A program made the translations under genes and the position numbers. Source: an uncultured Oscillospiraceae bacterium (GTDB lineage Bacteria; Bacillota; Clostridia; Oscillospirales; Oscillospiraceae). Taken from it: DNA of 64,000 nt. The stretch lies in contig CAKTNS010000003.1 in the NCBI GenBank assembly GCA_934589225.1, positions 1-64,000 on the forward strand, given 5' to 3'. The notes beneath the pieces were generated by a model. The model was given only the letters and a program-made list of their open reading frames with translations. It did not search any database and had not been told where the DNA came from. This document shows, in pieces, positions 17,327-25,762 of the stretch (its first letter is position 1; each line of letters begins with the position of its first letter).

Positions 17327-17608
17327 ATGAACGATTACACTGTATTGGCAAAAGGTATTGCTCTGGCCGGTTGTGCCATCGGTTCCGGTCTGGCTCTGAT
17401 CGCCGGTGTGGGCCCTGGTATCGGCGAAGGCAACGCTGTTGCCCGGGCCTGTGAAGCCATCGGCCGTCAGCCCGAGTGCAAGGGCGATGTAACCAGCACC
17501 CTGATCCTCGGTGTTGCTCTTTCCGAGACCACCGGTATCTACGGCTTCGTTACCGGCCTGCTGCTGATCTTCTTCGCACCCGGTCAGTTCATGAAGTTCC
17601 TGGGCTAA
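17327..17608 (+). CDS. atpE: ATP synthase Fo subunit c (two-carboxylate, Na+-type)
   Basis: A 93-residue rotor subunit with two helices around a polar loop RQPECKGD (about 47-54). Helix 1 carries Glu34 in GPGIGEGNA, where proton-type rings usually have a non-acidic residue. Helix 2 carries Glu67, Thr68, Thr69 and Tyr72 in ALSETTGIYGF. The Glu34/Glu67 spacing of 33 matches the two-carboxylate Na+ site described for the Fusobacterium nucleatum c-ring, and Thr68/Tyr72 correspond to other Na+ ligands. Na+ coupling is therefore predicted, not shown. Three cysteines (16, 42, 51) are unusual for this subunit. AGGAGG precedes the ATG. Confidence 0.96.
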   Translation: MNDYTVLAKGIALAGCAIGSGLALIAGVGPGIGEGNAVARACEAIGRQPECKGDVTSTLILGVALSETTGIYGFVTGLLLIFFAPGQFMKFLG

Positions 17609-17654
17609 TCTTCCGGAATCACTACTTTTAAATATACCGGAAGGAGGCAAATCA

Positions 17655-18164
17655 ATGGAGACACTTTATCAGTCTCTCGTGGCGGTGGAACCTGTCACCC
17701 TGATTGCCAACATCTGCAATCTGTTTATTCAGATGCTGATCGTCAAAAAGTTTTTCCTGGATAAGATTATGGCCGTTCTGGACCAGCGCCGCAGCGCCGC
17801 CGATAAAGAAATCAGCGACGCCAAGGAAGCCAAGGACGAGGCTATGAGCATTAAGAAGACCTATGAGGACAATATGCTCCAGGCCAACGCCAAGGCCAAC
17901 GAGATCCTGGCCTCTGCTCAGAAGACCGCTGCCGAGCGCAGCGAGAAGATCATCGGCGAGGCACAGCAAGCCGCCGCCCAGATCAAGAGCAAGGCCTCCG
18001 CGGACATTGCTCAGGAAAAGAAGAAGGCAATTAACGACGCGAAAAACGAGATTTCCGGTCTGGCTCTGGCCATTGCCGGGAAGGTCGTCGAGCGGGAGCT
18101 GGCAGATTCCGATCAGGCCGGTCTTATCGACCGCTTCATTGACGAATTGGGTGATCAGGTATGA
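17655..18164 (+). CDS. atpF: ATP synthase Fo subunit b
   Basis: A 169-residue peripheral stalk subunit. It has an N-terminal membrane helix (about 14-35, ending QMLIVKKFFLDKI), then a long charged, alanine-rich right-handed coiled-coil region to the C-terminus that should dimerise and bind the delta subunit. Size and order in the operon are standard. AGGAGG precedes the ATG. The last four bases overlap the atpH start. Confidence 0.95.
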   Translation: METLYQSLVAVEPVTLIANICNLFIQMLIVKKFFLDKIMAVLDQRRSAADKEISDAKEAKDEAMSIKKTYEDNMLQANAKANEILASAQKTAAERSEKIIGEAQQAAAQIKSKASADIAQEKKKAINDAKNEISGLALAIAGKVVERELADSDQAGLIDRFIDELGDQV

Positions 18165-18700
18165 CCCAGGTTGGAAGCGTCTATGGAGAGGCCCTGTATG
18201 AGCTGGCCAAGAGCGAGGGCCTGCAGGAGAGCATCCTGGAGGAGCTGAAGGCTTTGAACGAAAGCTTTCGTCAGGAGCCCGGCTTTATCCAGCTGCTCAG
18301 CAGCCACGCCATTTCCAAGCAGGAGCGCTGCAAGGTCCTGGATGACAGTTTTCGGGGAAAGATCAACCAGTATGTGTTGAATTTCCTGAAAATTCTCACC
18401 GAAAAGGGCTATATGCACCACTTCTCCCATTGCTGCGAAGCCTATACAAGGCTTTACAACGAAGACAACAATATTCTGAGCGTCCGGGCAGTTACCGCGG
18501 TTTCCTTGACGGAAACCCAGTTCCAGGCCCTGACCCAGAAGCTGACCCGCCTGACCGGCAAGACCATTTTGCTGGAAAACCGGGTCGATCCCACCTGTCT
18601 GGGCGGCGTTCGTCTGGACTATGATGGGCAGCGGCTGGACGATACCATCTCCCACAGACTGGACTCGGTGCGTGAGCTGCTGAAAAACACCGTACTCTGA
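18161..18700 (+). CDS. atpH: ATP synthase F1 subunit delta
   Basis: A 179-residue subunit linking the top of the alpha/beta hexamer to the b stalk. The N-terminal six-helix bundle begins VGSVYGEALYELA. The C-terminal motif DPTCLGGVRLDYDGQRLDDTI is the OSCP/delta signature. The start overlaps atpF by 4 bases, implying translational coupling. Length is normal. Confidence 0.96.
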   Translation: MTQVGSVYGEALYELAKSEGLQESILEELKALNESFRQEPGFIQLLSSHAISKQERCKVLDDSFRGKINQYVLNFLKILTEKGYMHHFSHCCEAYTRLYNEDNNILSVRAVTAVSLTETQFQALTQKLTRLTGKTILLENRVDPTCLGGVRLDYDGQRLDDTISHRLDSVRELLKNTVL

Positions 18701-18718
18701 CGAGAAAGCAGGGACTGT

Positions 18719-20230
18719 ATGGAACTTAGACCCGAAGAAATAACCAAAATCATTCGTAGTCAGATCAAAAACTACGAAAACAAGATCGAGGTCAGTGAAA
18801 CCGGTGTCGTCATTCTGGTGGGCGACGGCATCGCGAAGGCCTCCGGTCTTGATAAGTGCATGGCCGGTGAGCTGGTGGAATTCCCCGACGGCTCCTACGG
18901 CATGGCACAGAACCTGGAAGAGGAAACCGTTTCCATCGTTATCCTTGGCTCTGACCAGGGCATCAAGGAAGGAGACATTGTAAAGCGTACCGGCAAGGTG
19001 GTATCCGTACCCGTTGGCCAGGGCCTGATCGGCCGTGTTGTCAACGCTTTGGGTGCTCCCATCGACGGCAAGGGCGGCATTGAGGCCGAGGCCTATAAGG
19101 CCATCGAATCCCCTGCCCCCGGCATCATCGAGAGAAAGCACGTTTCCGTGCCTCTGCAGACGGGCATCAAGGCCATTGACTCCATGATCCCCATCGGCCG
19201 TGGCCAGCGTGAGCTGATCATCGGTGACCGCCAGACCGGTAAGACCACCATCGCCACCGACACCATTCTGAACCAGAAGGGCAAGGATGTCATCTGCATC
19301 TACGTTGCCATCGGTCAGAAGCGTTCCACCGTTGCCCAGGTGGTTGAAAACCTGACCCTGGGCGGGGCCATGGACTACACCATCGTAGTTTCCGCCACCG
19401 CCTCGGAGCTGGCGCCGATGCAGTATATCGCCCCCTACTCTGGCTGCACCATGGGCGAATACTTCATGCACCAGGGCAAGGACGTGCTGGTCATCTATGA
19501 CGACCTGTCCAAGCACGCCGTGGCTTACCGTGCCATTTCCTTGCTGATCCGCCGTCCCCCCGGACGGGAAGCTTACCCCGGCGACGTATTCTACCTCCAC
19601 TCCCGTCTGTTGGAGCGGGCAGCCCAGCTGTCCCCCGAATTGGGCGGCGGCAGCCTGACGGCCCTTCCCATCATCGAGACCCAGGCCGGTGACGTTTCCG
19701 CCTATATCCCCACCAACGTCATTTCCATTACCGACGGCCAGATCTTCCTGGAAACCGAGCTGTTCAACTCCGGCATCATGCCCGCCGTGAACCCCGGTAT
19801 CTCCGTTTCCCGTGTGGGCGGCGACGCCCAGATCAAGGCCATGAAGAAGGTTGCAGGTTCTCTGAAGCTGCTGTATTCCCAGTACCGGGAGCTGCAGAGC
19901 TTTGCCCAGTTCGGTTCCGATCTGGATGCGGATACCAAGCAGCGTCTGGCATTGGGCGAGCGGATCGTTGCGGTGCTGAAGCAGAAGAACAACTCCCCCA
20001 AGGAAGTTGCCCAGCAGGTTTGCATCATTTACGCCGTTACCAGAGGATACCTTACCAATATCTCCCTGGAACAGGTTCCTGAGTTTGAAAAGCAGCTGGA
20101 GGAGCATATGGAGAACCTGCACAGCGATGTGCTGGAGGCCATCCGTTCCACCGGCAAGCTGGAGCCCGAAACCGAGCAGCAGCTGATCAAGGCCCTGGAG
20201 GAGCTGGTCGCGCAGTTCAACCCGGCATAA
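18719..20230 (+). CDS. atpA: ATP synthase F1 subunit alpha
   Basis: A 503-residue non-catalytic nucleotide-binding subunit. Visible motifs: N-terminal ISE-type segment VSETGVVILVGDGIAKASGL, Walker A GDRQTGKTT near residue 170, Walker B VLVIYDDLSKHA, and the family signature PGREAYPGDVFYLHSRLLERA. It also contains ISVSRVGGDAQ. Full length and no breaks. It starts 18 bp after atpH. Confidence 0.98.
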   Translation: MELRPEEITKIIRSQIKNYENKIEVSETGVVILVGDGIAKASGLDKCMAGELVEFPDGSYGMAQNLEEETVSIVILGSDQGIKEGDIVKRTGKVVSVPVGQGLIGRVVNALGAPIDGKGGIEAEAYKAIESPAPGIIERKHVSVPLQTGIKAIDSMIPIGRGQRELIIGDRQTGKTTIATDTILNQKGKDVICIYVAIGQKRSTVAQVVENLTLGGAMDYTIVVSATASELAPMQYIAPYSGCTMGEYFMHQGKDVLVIYDDLSKHAVAYRAISLLIRRPPGREAYPGDVFYLHSRLLERAAQLSPELGGGSLTALPIIETQAGDVSAYIPTNVISITDGQIFLETELFNSGIMPAVNPGISVSRVGGDAQIKAMKKVAGSLKLLYSQYRELQSFAQFGSDLDADTKQRLALGERIVAVLKQKNNSPKEVAQQVCIIYAVTRGYLTNISLEQVPEFEKQLEEHMENLHSDVLEAIRSTGKLEPETEQQLIKALEELVAQFNPA

Positions 20231-20245
20231 AAGGAGGGAAACAGC

Positions 20246-21094
20246 ATGGCTGGCGTTTCCACTAAGGAGATCAAAACCCGCATCCGCAGTATGGAGAGCA
20301 CCAAGCAGATCACCAAAGCCATGGAAATGGTTGCTGCCTCCAAGCTCCGTCATGCCCAGGCCCAGGTCCAGAACTCCCGGCCCTATTTTGAGATCCTGCA
20401 CTCCACGATCGAAGACATTGTCCGTACCAACCGGGACTTCTCCTCCCCCTTCTTCACCCAACGCACGGAAGGCAAGACGGTATTCATCGTCATTGCCGGT
20501 GACCGGGGGCTGGCCGGAGGCTACAACAGCAATGTTCTCAAAATGGTCCAGCAGAAGCTGGACGGGTGCCCCAATGCCCTGGTGCTGCCCATCGGCAAAC
20601 GGGCCCTTGATTACTTCGTAAGCCATAAGGTCCCCGTGCAGACGGAGACCTATGCCGAGGCCGCCGGTGTTTCCATCGGTGACTGCTTCTCCATTGCCAA
20701 GCAGCTCTCCAAGGGCTTCCTGGCGGGCGAATACAACGGCATCCACATCGCTTACACCAATTTTGTTTCCATGCTTTCTCAGACACCTGACACCATGCAG
20801 CTGCTGCCCCTGACGTGCAGCGAGGAAATGCGGCGGGAAGGTGCTGAAAGCGGCATTCTTTACGAGCCCTCCGGGGAAGAGGTTTTTGCCTCCATTGTCC
20901 CGGAATATCTGGGCGGTATTCTCTATGGCACCCTTTGCGAAAGCCGGGCCTCCGAGCAGGCCGCACGGCGCAGCGCAATGGACTCCGCCACACAGAACGC
21001 CGAAGATATGATTGCGGACCTGAGCCTCAAGTTCAACCGCGCACGGCAGGCCTCCATTACCCAGGAGATCACCGAAATCGTGGCGGGCTCTTGA
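20246..21094 (+). CDS. atpG: ATP synthase F1 subunit gamma
   Basis: A 282-residue central shaft subunit. The N-terminal helix begins STKEIKTRIRSMESTKQITK and the C-terminal helix contains SEQAARRSAMDSATQNAEDM and the ending FNRARQASITQEITEIVAG; the two helices form the coiled coil turning inside the hexamer. The central Rossmann-like domain has VIAGDRGLAGGYN. Length is normal. AAGGAGG precedes the ATG. Confidence 0.97.
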   Translation: MAGVSTKEIKTRIRSMESTKQITKAMEMVAASKLRHAQAQVQNSRPYFEILHSTIEDIVRTNRDFSSPFFTQRTEGKTVFIVIAGDRGLAGGYNSNVLKMVQQKLDGCPNALVLPIGKRALDYFVSHKVPVQTETYAEAAGVSIGDCFSIAKQLSKGFLAGEYNGIHIAYTNFVSMLSQTPDTMQLLPLTCSEEMRREGAESGILYEPSGEEVFASIVPEYLGGILYGTLCESRASEQAARRSAMDSATQNAEDMIADLSLKFNRARQASITQEITEIVAGS

Positions 21095-21130
21095 TCCGTT
21101 TACCCATCCTAACATGAGGAGTTGAATTCC

Positions 21131-22531
21131 ATGGCCAAAAACAAAGGAACTGTGGTCCAGATCATGGGCCCTGTTCTGGATATTCGCTTCGGTGAGGATC
21201 AGCTGCCCAGTCTGCTGAACGCCATCGAAGTTCCCAATGGAGACAAGACCATCATTGCGGAGGTTGCCCAGCACATTGGTGACAACGTTGTCCGCTGCGT
21301 TGCCATGTCCTCCACCGACGGCCTGCAGCGCGGCACGGAGGTCACCGATACCGGTGCCCCCATTTCCGTGCCCGTAGGTGAAGCCTGCTTGGGCCGGGTC
21401 TTTAATCTGCTGGGTCAGCCCATTGATAACAAGCCCGAAGTCGAATCCCAGGAGCGTTGGCCCATCCACCGTCCCGCTCCCTCCTATGAGGAGCAGCAGC
21501 CCGCCACCGAGATTCTGGAAACTGGCATCAAGGTCATTGACCTGATCTGCCCCTACGCCAAGGGCGGTAAGATCGGTCTGTTCGGCGGCGCCGGTGTCGG
21601 CAAAACCGTTCTGATCCAGGAGCTGATTTACAACATCGCCACGGCCCACAACGGCTACTCCGTATTTACGGGCGTCGGCGAGCGTACCCGTGAAGGCAAT
21701 GACCTTTACAACGAAATGACCGAAAGCGGCGTTATTTCCAAGACCGCCATGGTCTTCGGTCAGATGAACGAACCCCCCGGAGCCCGTATGCGTGTAGGCC
21801 TTTCCGGCCTGACCATGGCAGAGTACTTCCGGGATGTAAAGCACCAGGACGTGCTGCTGTTCATTGACAACATCTTCCGTTTCACCCAGGCCGGTTCTGA
21901 GGTTTCCGCTCTGCTGGGCCGTATGCCCTCCGCCGTTGGTTACCAGCCCACCCTGGCAACGGAAATGGGTGCTCTGCAGGAGCGTATCACCTCCACCAAG
22001 GACGGCTCCATCACCTCCGTCCAGGCCGTTTACGTGCCTGCTGACGACCTGACGGACCCGGCCCCTGCCACCACCTTTGCCCACCTGGACGCCACCACGG
22101 TTCTGGACCGGAGCATCGCCAGCCTTGGCATCTACCCCGCCGTTGACCCCCTGGACTCCACCTCCCGGATTCTTTCTCCGGAAGTCGTGGGCAAGGAGCA
22201 TTACGAGACCGCCCGTGCCGTCCAGAGCATTCTGCAGCGGTATAAGGAGCTGCAGGACATCATTGCCATTATGGGTATGGACGAACTCAGCGACGAGGAC
22301 AAGCTCACCGTCAACCGGGCCAGAAAGGTCCAGCGGTTCCTGAGCCAGCCCTTCCATGTTGCCGAGCAGTTCACCGGCTACAAGGGCAAGTATGTGCCTC
22401 TGAAGGAGACCATCCGGTCCTTCAAGGAGATCATCGAGGGCAAGCACGACGATATTCCCGAGTCCTACTTCCTGTTCGCCGGCTCCATCGACGAGGTTGT
22501 CGAAAAGTACAGGGGCGGTGAGAAGGCATGA
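21131..22531 (+). CDS. atpD: ATP synthase F1 subunit beta
   Basis: A 466-residue catalytic subunit. Walker A GGAGVGKT near residue 156, catalytic Glu in GVGERTREGNDLY near 187, Walker B DVLLFIDNIFRFTQAG, the GRMPSAVGYQPTL segment, and the DELSD-type sequence MGMDELSDEDKL (DELSEED region) near 380. The ATG at 21131 is preferred to an in-frame TTG three codons earlier because GAGGAG directly abuts that TTG. The stop overlaps atpC by 4 bases. Confidence 0.98.
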   Translation: MAKNKGTVVQIMGPVLDIRFGEDQLPSLLNAIEVPNGDKTIIAEVAQHIGDNVVRCVAMSSTDGLQRGTEVTDTGAPISVPVGEACLGRVFNLLGQPIDNKPEVESQERWPIHRPAPSYEEQQPATEILETGIKVIDLICPYAKGGKIGLFGGAGVGKTVLIQELIYNIATAHNGYSVFTGVGERTREGNDLYNEMTESGVISKTAMVFGQMNEPPGARMRVGLSGLTMAEYFRDVKHQDVLLFIDNIFRFTQAGSEVSALLGRMPSAVGYQPTLATEMGALQERITSTKDGSITSVQAVYVPADDLTDPAPATTFAHLDATTVLDRSIASLGIYPAVDPLDSTSRILSPEVVGKEHYETARAVQSILQRYKELQDIIAIMGMDELSDEDKLTVNRARKVQRFLSQPFHVAEQFTGYKGKYVPLKETIRSFKEIIEGKHDDIPESYFLFAGSIDEVVEKYRGGEKA

Positions 22532-22932
22532 GCACCTTCCCCCTGAAAATCGTTACCCCCGACGGCCTGATCTATGACGGAAACGCGGAGCGGCTCATTG
22601 TCCGCTCCACCACGGGAGACCTGGCCATCATGGCCCGCCACATCAACTATGTGACCCCCCTGGGCATGGGCAAGGCCGCAGTCATCGCCGACGGCAAACG
22701 CCGGGAGGCCGCCTGCATCGGCGGAATGCTCAGCGTTGTAGACGGAGCGGTGACTCTGGTTCCCACCACCTTCGAGTGGGCGGATAAGATCGATGTGGAC
22801 CGTGCGGAGGCATCTTTGCACCGGGCAGAGGACGTTCTGCACAACAAGAACGCCTCGGATACCGATCTTCGTCTGGCAGAAGCCAGACTCCACCGCGCCC
22901 TGGTCCGCAAGAGCGTGGCCACCCGTAAATAA
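22528..22932 (+). CDS. atpC: ATP synthase F1 subunit epsilon
   Basis: A 134-residue subunit with the N-terminal beta-sandwich (FPLKIVTPDGLIYDGNAERLIVR) that contacts gamma and the c-ring. The C-terminal helical hairpin (about 88-134) can act as a regulatory brake on ATP hydrolysis. Length includes both helices. It is the last gene of the operon, start-overlapping atpD, and is followed by a terminator. Confidence 0.96.
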   Translation: MSTFPLKIVTPDGLIYDGNAERLIVRSTTGDLAIMARHINYVTPLGMGKAAVIADGKRREAACIGGMLSVVDGAVTLVPTTFEWADKIDVDRAEASLHRAEDVLHNKNASDTDLRLAEARLHRALVRKSVATRK

Positions 22933-22937
22933 GGCAC

Positions 22938-22970
22938 ACCGGGACCTGATCCATTCAGGCCCCGGTTTTT
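22938..22970 (+). terminator. Terminator of the atp operon
   Basis: ACCGGGACCTGA and TCAGGCCCCGGT form a 12-bp stem with one mismatch around loop TCCAT, followed by five T, six bases after the atpC stop. Confidence 0.85.
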
Positions 22971-22998
22971 GCTGCCTAAAAAGCCTTTTGCCGCTCTA

Positions 22999-23027
22999 TT
23001 GCATTGGTAGTTCATGTGTGCTATATT
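22999..23027 (+). promoter_or_regulatory. Promoter upstream of the small membrane protein
   Basis: TTGCAT, a 17-bp spacer and TATATT, ending 75 bp before the small membrane protein start codon. It leaves a short 5' leader with no recognised motif. Confidence 0.65.
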
Positions 23028-23102
23028 ATCAGTGATGAGAAGCCGAAGTTTTTTAGGAATATGGGCCAATAAGCAATACAGGACTTTGAGGGAGTTGCGT
23101 GT

Positions 23103-23309
23103 ATGAAAAAAGAATCAGAACGTTCAAAACACGCTGGCTTAGACCCCATAATCACTTTGGTGCTGATTTTGGCAGTGTTAAAGGTGACGAGGCAGATTTC
23201 ATGGTCTTGGTTGTGGATATTTAGTCCGATCTGGTTGACATGCTTGTTTTTCACTGTTGTTTTTTCGGCTATATTAATTGCTGGTCGGATCGTCAAAGGA
23301 AAGTGGTAA
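23103..23309 (+). CDS. Small two-helix membrane protein, unknown function
   Basis: A 68-residue protein with a charged N-terminus (KKESERSKHAG), two predicted membrane helices (about 15-27 and 35-60) and a basic C-terminus (RIVKGKW). It resembles short uncharacterised Firmicute membrane proteins of the transmembrane fragile-X-F-associated type, but I cannot assign a function. TTGAGGGAG precedes the ATG and a plausible promoter lies upstream. Base use is slightly more AT-rich than the flanking atp operon. Confidence 0.65.
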   Translation: MKKESERSKHAGLDPIITLVLILAVLKVTRQISWSWLWIFSPIWLTCLFFTVVFSAILIAGRIVKGKW

Positions 23310-23381
23310 CTTCCCACGCGTAAGCACTACCACAATCCCATGCGTTCCGAAAACTCCGATTTATAAAGATGGTGCATCCAA

Positions 23382-23912
23382 ATGAAACTGGTAAAACCTA
23401 CTATGGAATATGATCAAGCCATTCAACAGTTCCGGCAGGAGTTTTTGGAGTACGAAGGCTCCATGGACGGCTGCGGTTCGCTGCGGAAATTTGACCGAGC
23501 CCAGGATTGGCTGAATCAGGTACGGCTTCTTCAAAATCCCAAAACGGTACCTGCCGGTCTTGTCCCTATGACACAGTACATCTATGTCCGAGAAACTGGC
23601 CAAAAAATCATCGGTGTCATCCAGATACGGCATTATTTGAATACTTTTTTGGAAAAATATGGCGGTCATATCGGCTACAGCGTATGTCCCAGTGAACGCC
23701 GGAAAGGGTACGCCACACAAATGCTGCGGTCTGTGCTGCCAAAATGCAGGGAGCTGGGCATTGAGCGGGTTCTCATCAGCTGTGTTCAGGGAAATGCCGG
23801 AAGCCGGGGTGTGATCCTCAATAACGGCGGCGTATATGAATCGGTGGTTTTTGAACCGGAGCGCCAGGTTTATTTAGAGCGCTACTGGATTGATCTTTCA
23901 GCCGGCCTTTGA
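23382..23912 (+). CDS. GNAT family N-acetyltransferase
   Basis: A 176-residue acetyl-CoA-dependent acetyltransferase. The acetyl-CoA loop region is GGHIGYSVCPSERRKGYATQML (about 94-115; R/Q-x-x-G-x-G/A pattern RRKGYA), followed by ERVLISCVQGNAGSRGVILNNGG, typical of motif B. The substrate cannot be predicted. The ribosome site is weak. A perfect inverted repeat follows the gene. Confidence 0.88.
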   Translation: MKLVKPTMEYDQAIQQFRQEFLEYEGSMDGCGSLRKFDRAQDWLNQVRLLQNPKTVPAGLVPMTQYIYVRETGQKIIGVIQIRHYLNTFLEKYGGHIGYSVCPSERRKGYATQMLRSVLPKCRELGIERVLISCVQGNAGSRGVILNNGGVYESVVFEPERQVYLERYWIDLSAGL

Positions 23913-23948
23913 CCGTGTGGTGCAGCGCCACATTCTGATATGTTTTAT

Positions 23949-23978
23949 GGGGCCGGCTCCTTTTGCGGAGCCGGCCCC
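23949..23978. terminator. Inverted repeat between convergent genes
   Basis: A perfect 12-bp stem GGGGCCGGCTCC / GGAGCCGGCCCC with a 6-base loop lies between the GNAT gene and the convergent anti-sigma gene. T-tracts are weak on both sides, but position favours a shared terminator. Confidence 0.7.
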
Positions 23979-23989
23979 TTGGGTCTCTA

Positions 23990-25012
23990 TTACGGCAATT
24001 TAAATACCAGCGTTCCGATGATTTCATCGTCCCAGTTGTAGTAATCCACAGTCAGGGTGTCGCCTACGGTGCCCTCTACACGCCAGGGCATGCTGTGGAG
24101 TTTTCCTTGCCCGTTATCGACCCAGCCGCCGCCTTCTTTCCAGGTCACTTCCCGGGCTTCTGCCTTTTTTAAGGAGGAGAAGATGGTCTCATCCGTGACT
24201 TCATCATCAAATTCCAGCATAGTGCCGGTGGCGGTTTCATTCACCGTAACGCTGCGGACGATCATTCCGGCTACCGCGTTGGGGTCCTGTGCGTAGAGGA
24301 CCTTGCTCTCCCCTTCCGGGGCCTCATTCACCGGGAATTGAAGCTCCACCCGCTGAATGTTTTCTTCACCGGTGCCATGCTCCCAGGCGATCACACGGCA
24401 GGCAGCTTCCGTCACGGTCACGTTGGGATCCCGCTGTCCGGAAACCAGAATGGTGGCCTCGCTGTCAGACTGGTTCTTAATCAGCACATCGGCAACCGCC
24501 ACACCCAGCTCCTCCCGGTTGGCAATAGTTGCCATGATCCTAAGAATCTTTTTCCCCTTGCTGTCGGCATACTCCTGAATGGTCTGGGAGCCTGACAGGC
24601 CGATTTCGCTGACGGACCAGTCCGGCTCTACATAGTCCGGCATAAGGATGTATTTGTCGCCTCCGGAAACCCCCACCGTGACCATAAAGTAGCCCTTGTC
24701 AAACAGAGTCTCCACCACAGAACAGCTCCAATCCTGTCTTGTTTCCTGAACGGTTTGGGTCTCGATATATTCCGTTGCCGTCTGGGGCAGTTCATTATAG
24801 TGTCCCTTGGTCATGTCCCAAATGCCCAGGTAGCATCCCGCCGCATAGGCCGTCACACCCAGAATAGAAATGACCAGGGCGGCTACCAGCAGCAATTTTC
24901 CAAAGTGTCTTCCTTTGGGCTTCGCTGTTTCATACTTTCCCATATTCTGTACCTCCAAGATGTACTCATCAGAAATATTGCCAAATTGGCTTAAAAAGTC
25001 AAAGGGTCTCAC
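23990..25012 (-). CDS. Membrane-anchored anti-sigma factor (DUF4179-like)
   Basis: A 340-residue protein: a short cytoplasmic N-terminal region, one membrane helix (about 36-58, LLLVAALVISILGVTAYAAG) and a large extracytoplasmic domain of beta-rich sequence. The layout and pairing with an ECF sigma gene match DUF4179-type anti-sigma factors, which hold the sigma until an envelope signal arrives. The start is GTG, overlapping the sigma stop (GTGA) with GGAGGAG 6 bases upstream. A much longer in-frame reading into the sigma gene is a shadow. The signal sensed is unknown. Confidence 0.8.
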   Translation of the reverse strand: MRPFDFLSQFGNISDEYILEVQNMGKYETAKPKGRHFGKLLLVAALVISILGVTAYAAGCYLGIWDMTKGHYNELPQTATEYIETQTVQETRQDWSCSVVETLFDKGYFMVTVGVSGGDKYILMPDYVEPDWSVSEIGLSGSQTIQEYADSKGKKILRIMATIANREELGVAVADVLIKNQSDSEATILVSGQRDPNVTVTEAACRVIAWEHGTGEENIQRVELQFPVNEAPEGESKVLYAQDPNAVAGMIVRSVTVNETATGTMLEFDDEVTDETIFSSLKKAEAREVTWKEGGGWVDNGQGKLHSMPWRVEGTVGDTLTVDYYNWDDEIIGTLVFKLP

Positions 25013-25566
25013 AATAGCTCCTCCTTTTGCAGAAAGAATCTCAATCGGTTGCGGGTGCGAAACAGCTGGGTCTTGATCCTGCTCTCGGAAGCCCCGGTAC
25101 GCCGGGCAATTTCCTTTACGGAATAGAGATACCAATACCGGGCTACAAAAATCATCCGCTCGTTCTTGGGCAGCTCTTCCAGGAACCGGTCCAGGGCCTC
25201 TTGCAGCTGCTTGCCCATGAGCGCTGCCTGGGTGGTATCACCGCCGGACAGGCAGTCTTCCAGCTCCTCCAAGGCCAGGGCCGTTTCCCCACTGCCCCGT
25301 TTTTCGGTGTTTCTTTTGCGCCAGCAGTCCAGTGCATGGTGCCGTGTAAGCTTTGCCAGGTAGGCAGCAAGTCTTTTTGGCCTTGTGGGAGGGATGCTCC
25401 ACCAGGCACTTAAATATGTATCGTTGACACTTTCTTCGGAATCCTCCCGGTTTTCCAGAATGTTCCAGGCGATTTTATAGCAGAAATGTCCGTATTTTTC
25501 ATGGACTTCCTGAATTGCGCTTTCTGATCGGGAGAAGAAAAGATTGATAATGCCGCTGTCTTCCAT
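25009..25566 (-). CDS. ECF RNA polymerase sigma factor
   Basis: A 185-residue sigma-70 family ECF factor. Region 2 spans about 15-85 (YKIAWNILENREDSEESVNDTYLSAW, then RLAAYLAKLTRHHALDCWRKR). A Gly/Glu-rich linker follows, then region 4 at about 120-180 with LPKNERMIFVARYWYLYSVKEIARRTGASESRIKTQLFRTR forming the -35 binding helix-turn-helix. It directs RNA polymerase to envelope-stress-type promoters and is coupled to its anti-sigma by a stop/start overlap. AGGAGGT precedes the ATG. A matching ECF-type promoter lies just upstream. Confidence 0.93.
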   Translation of the reverse strand: MEDSGIINLFFSRSESAIQEVHEKYGHFCYKIAWNILENREDSEESVNDTYLSAWWSIPPTRPKRLAAYLAKLTRHHALDCWRKRNTEKRGSGETALALEELEDCLSGGDTTQAALMGKQLQEALDRFLEELPKNERMIFVARYWYLYSVKEIARRTGASESRIKTQLFRTRNRLRFFLQKEELL

Positions 25567-25619
25567 TCCCGCACCTCCTGATTGATTTTCTATCGCTGTA
25601 AGGGCCTTACACCTATCAA

Positions 25620-25645
25620 GACGTTTTTTAAACCCGTTGGTTACA
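25620..25645 (-). promoter_or_regulatory. ECF-type promoter of sigma/anti-sigma operon
   Basis: On the minus strand TGTAAC (25645-25640), a 16-bp AT-rich spacer and CGTC (25623-25620), 53 bp before the sigma start codon. This resembles the TGAAAC-N16-CGTA/C pattern of Gram-positive ECF promoters, which suggests autoregulation. Inference from pattern only. Confidence 0.5.
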
Positions 25646-25695
25646 CCATCATCCCATATTTTTTTGGAAATTTCAATAAATTTTTCCTTTTGCTC

Positions 25696-25724
25696 TTGTA
25701 AATTCCGCCGATTTAGCGTATACT
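25696..25724 (+). promoter_or_regulatory. Promoter of asnS
   Basis: TTGTAA, a 17-bp spacer and TATACT, ending 38 bp before the asnS start codon. No T-box leader fits in this short gap. Confidence 0.8.
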
Positions 25725-25762
25725 TAGCCTATATTTTCAGCGAGAGAGAGGGTTTTATTCCT

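Noticed and set aside
18155..22447. A 1430-codon open reading frame on the minus strand across atpH, atpA, atpG and atpD
   Set aside because: It lies antisense to four certain genes. Its protein is a low-complexity Gly/Leu/Val/Gln-rich product of codon bias on the other strand, with no motif or ribosome site.
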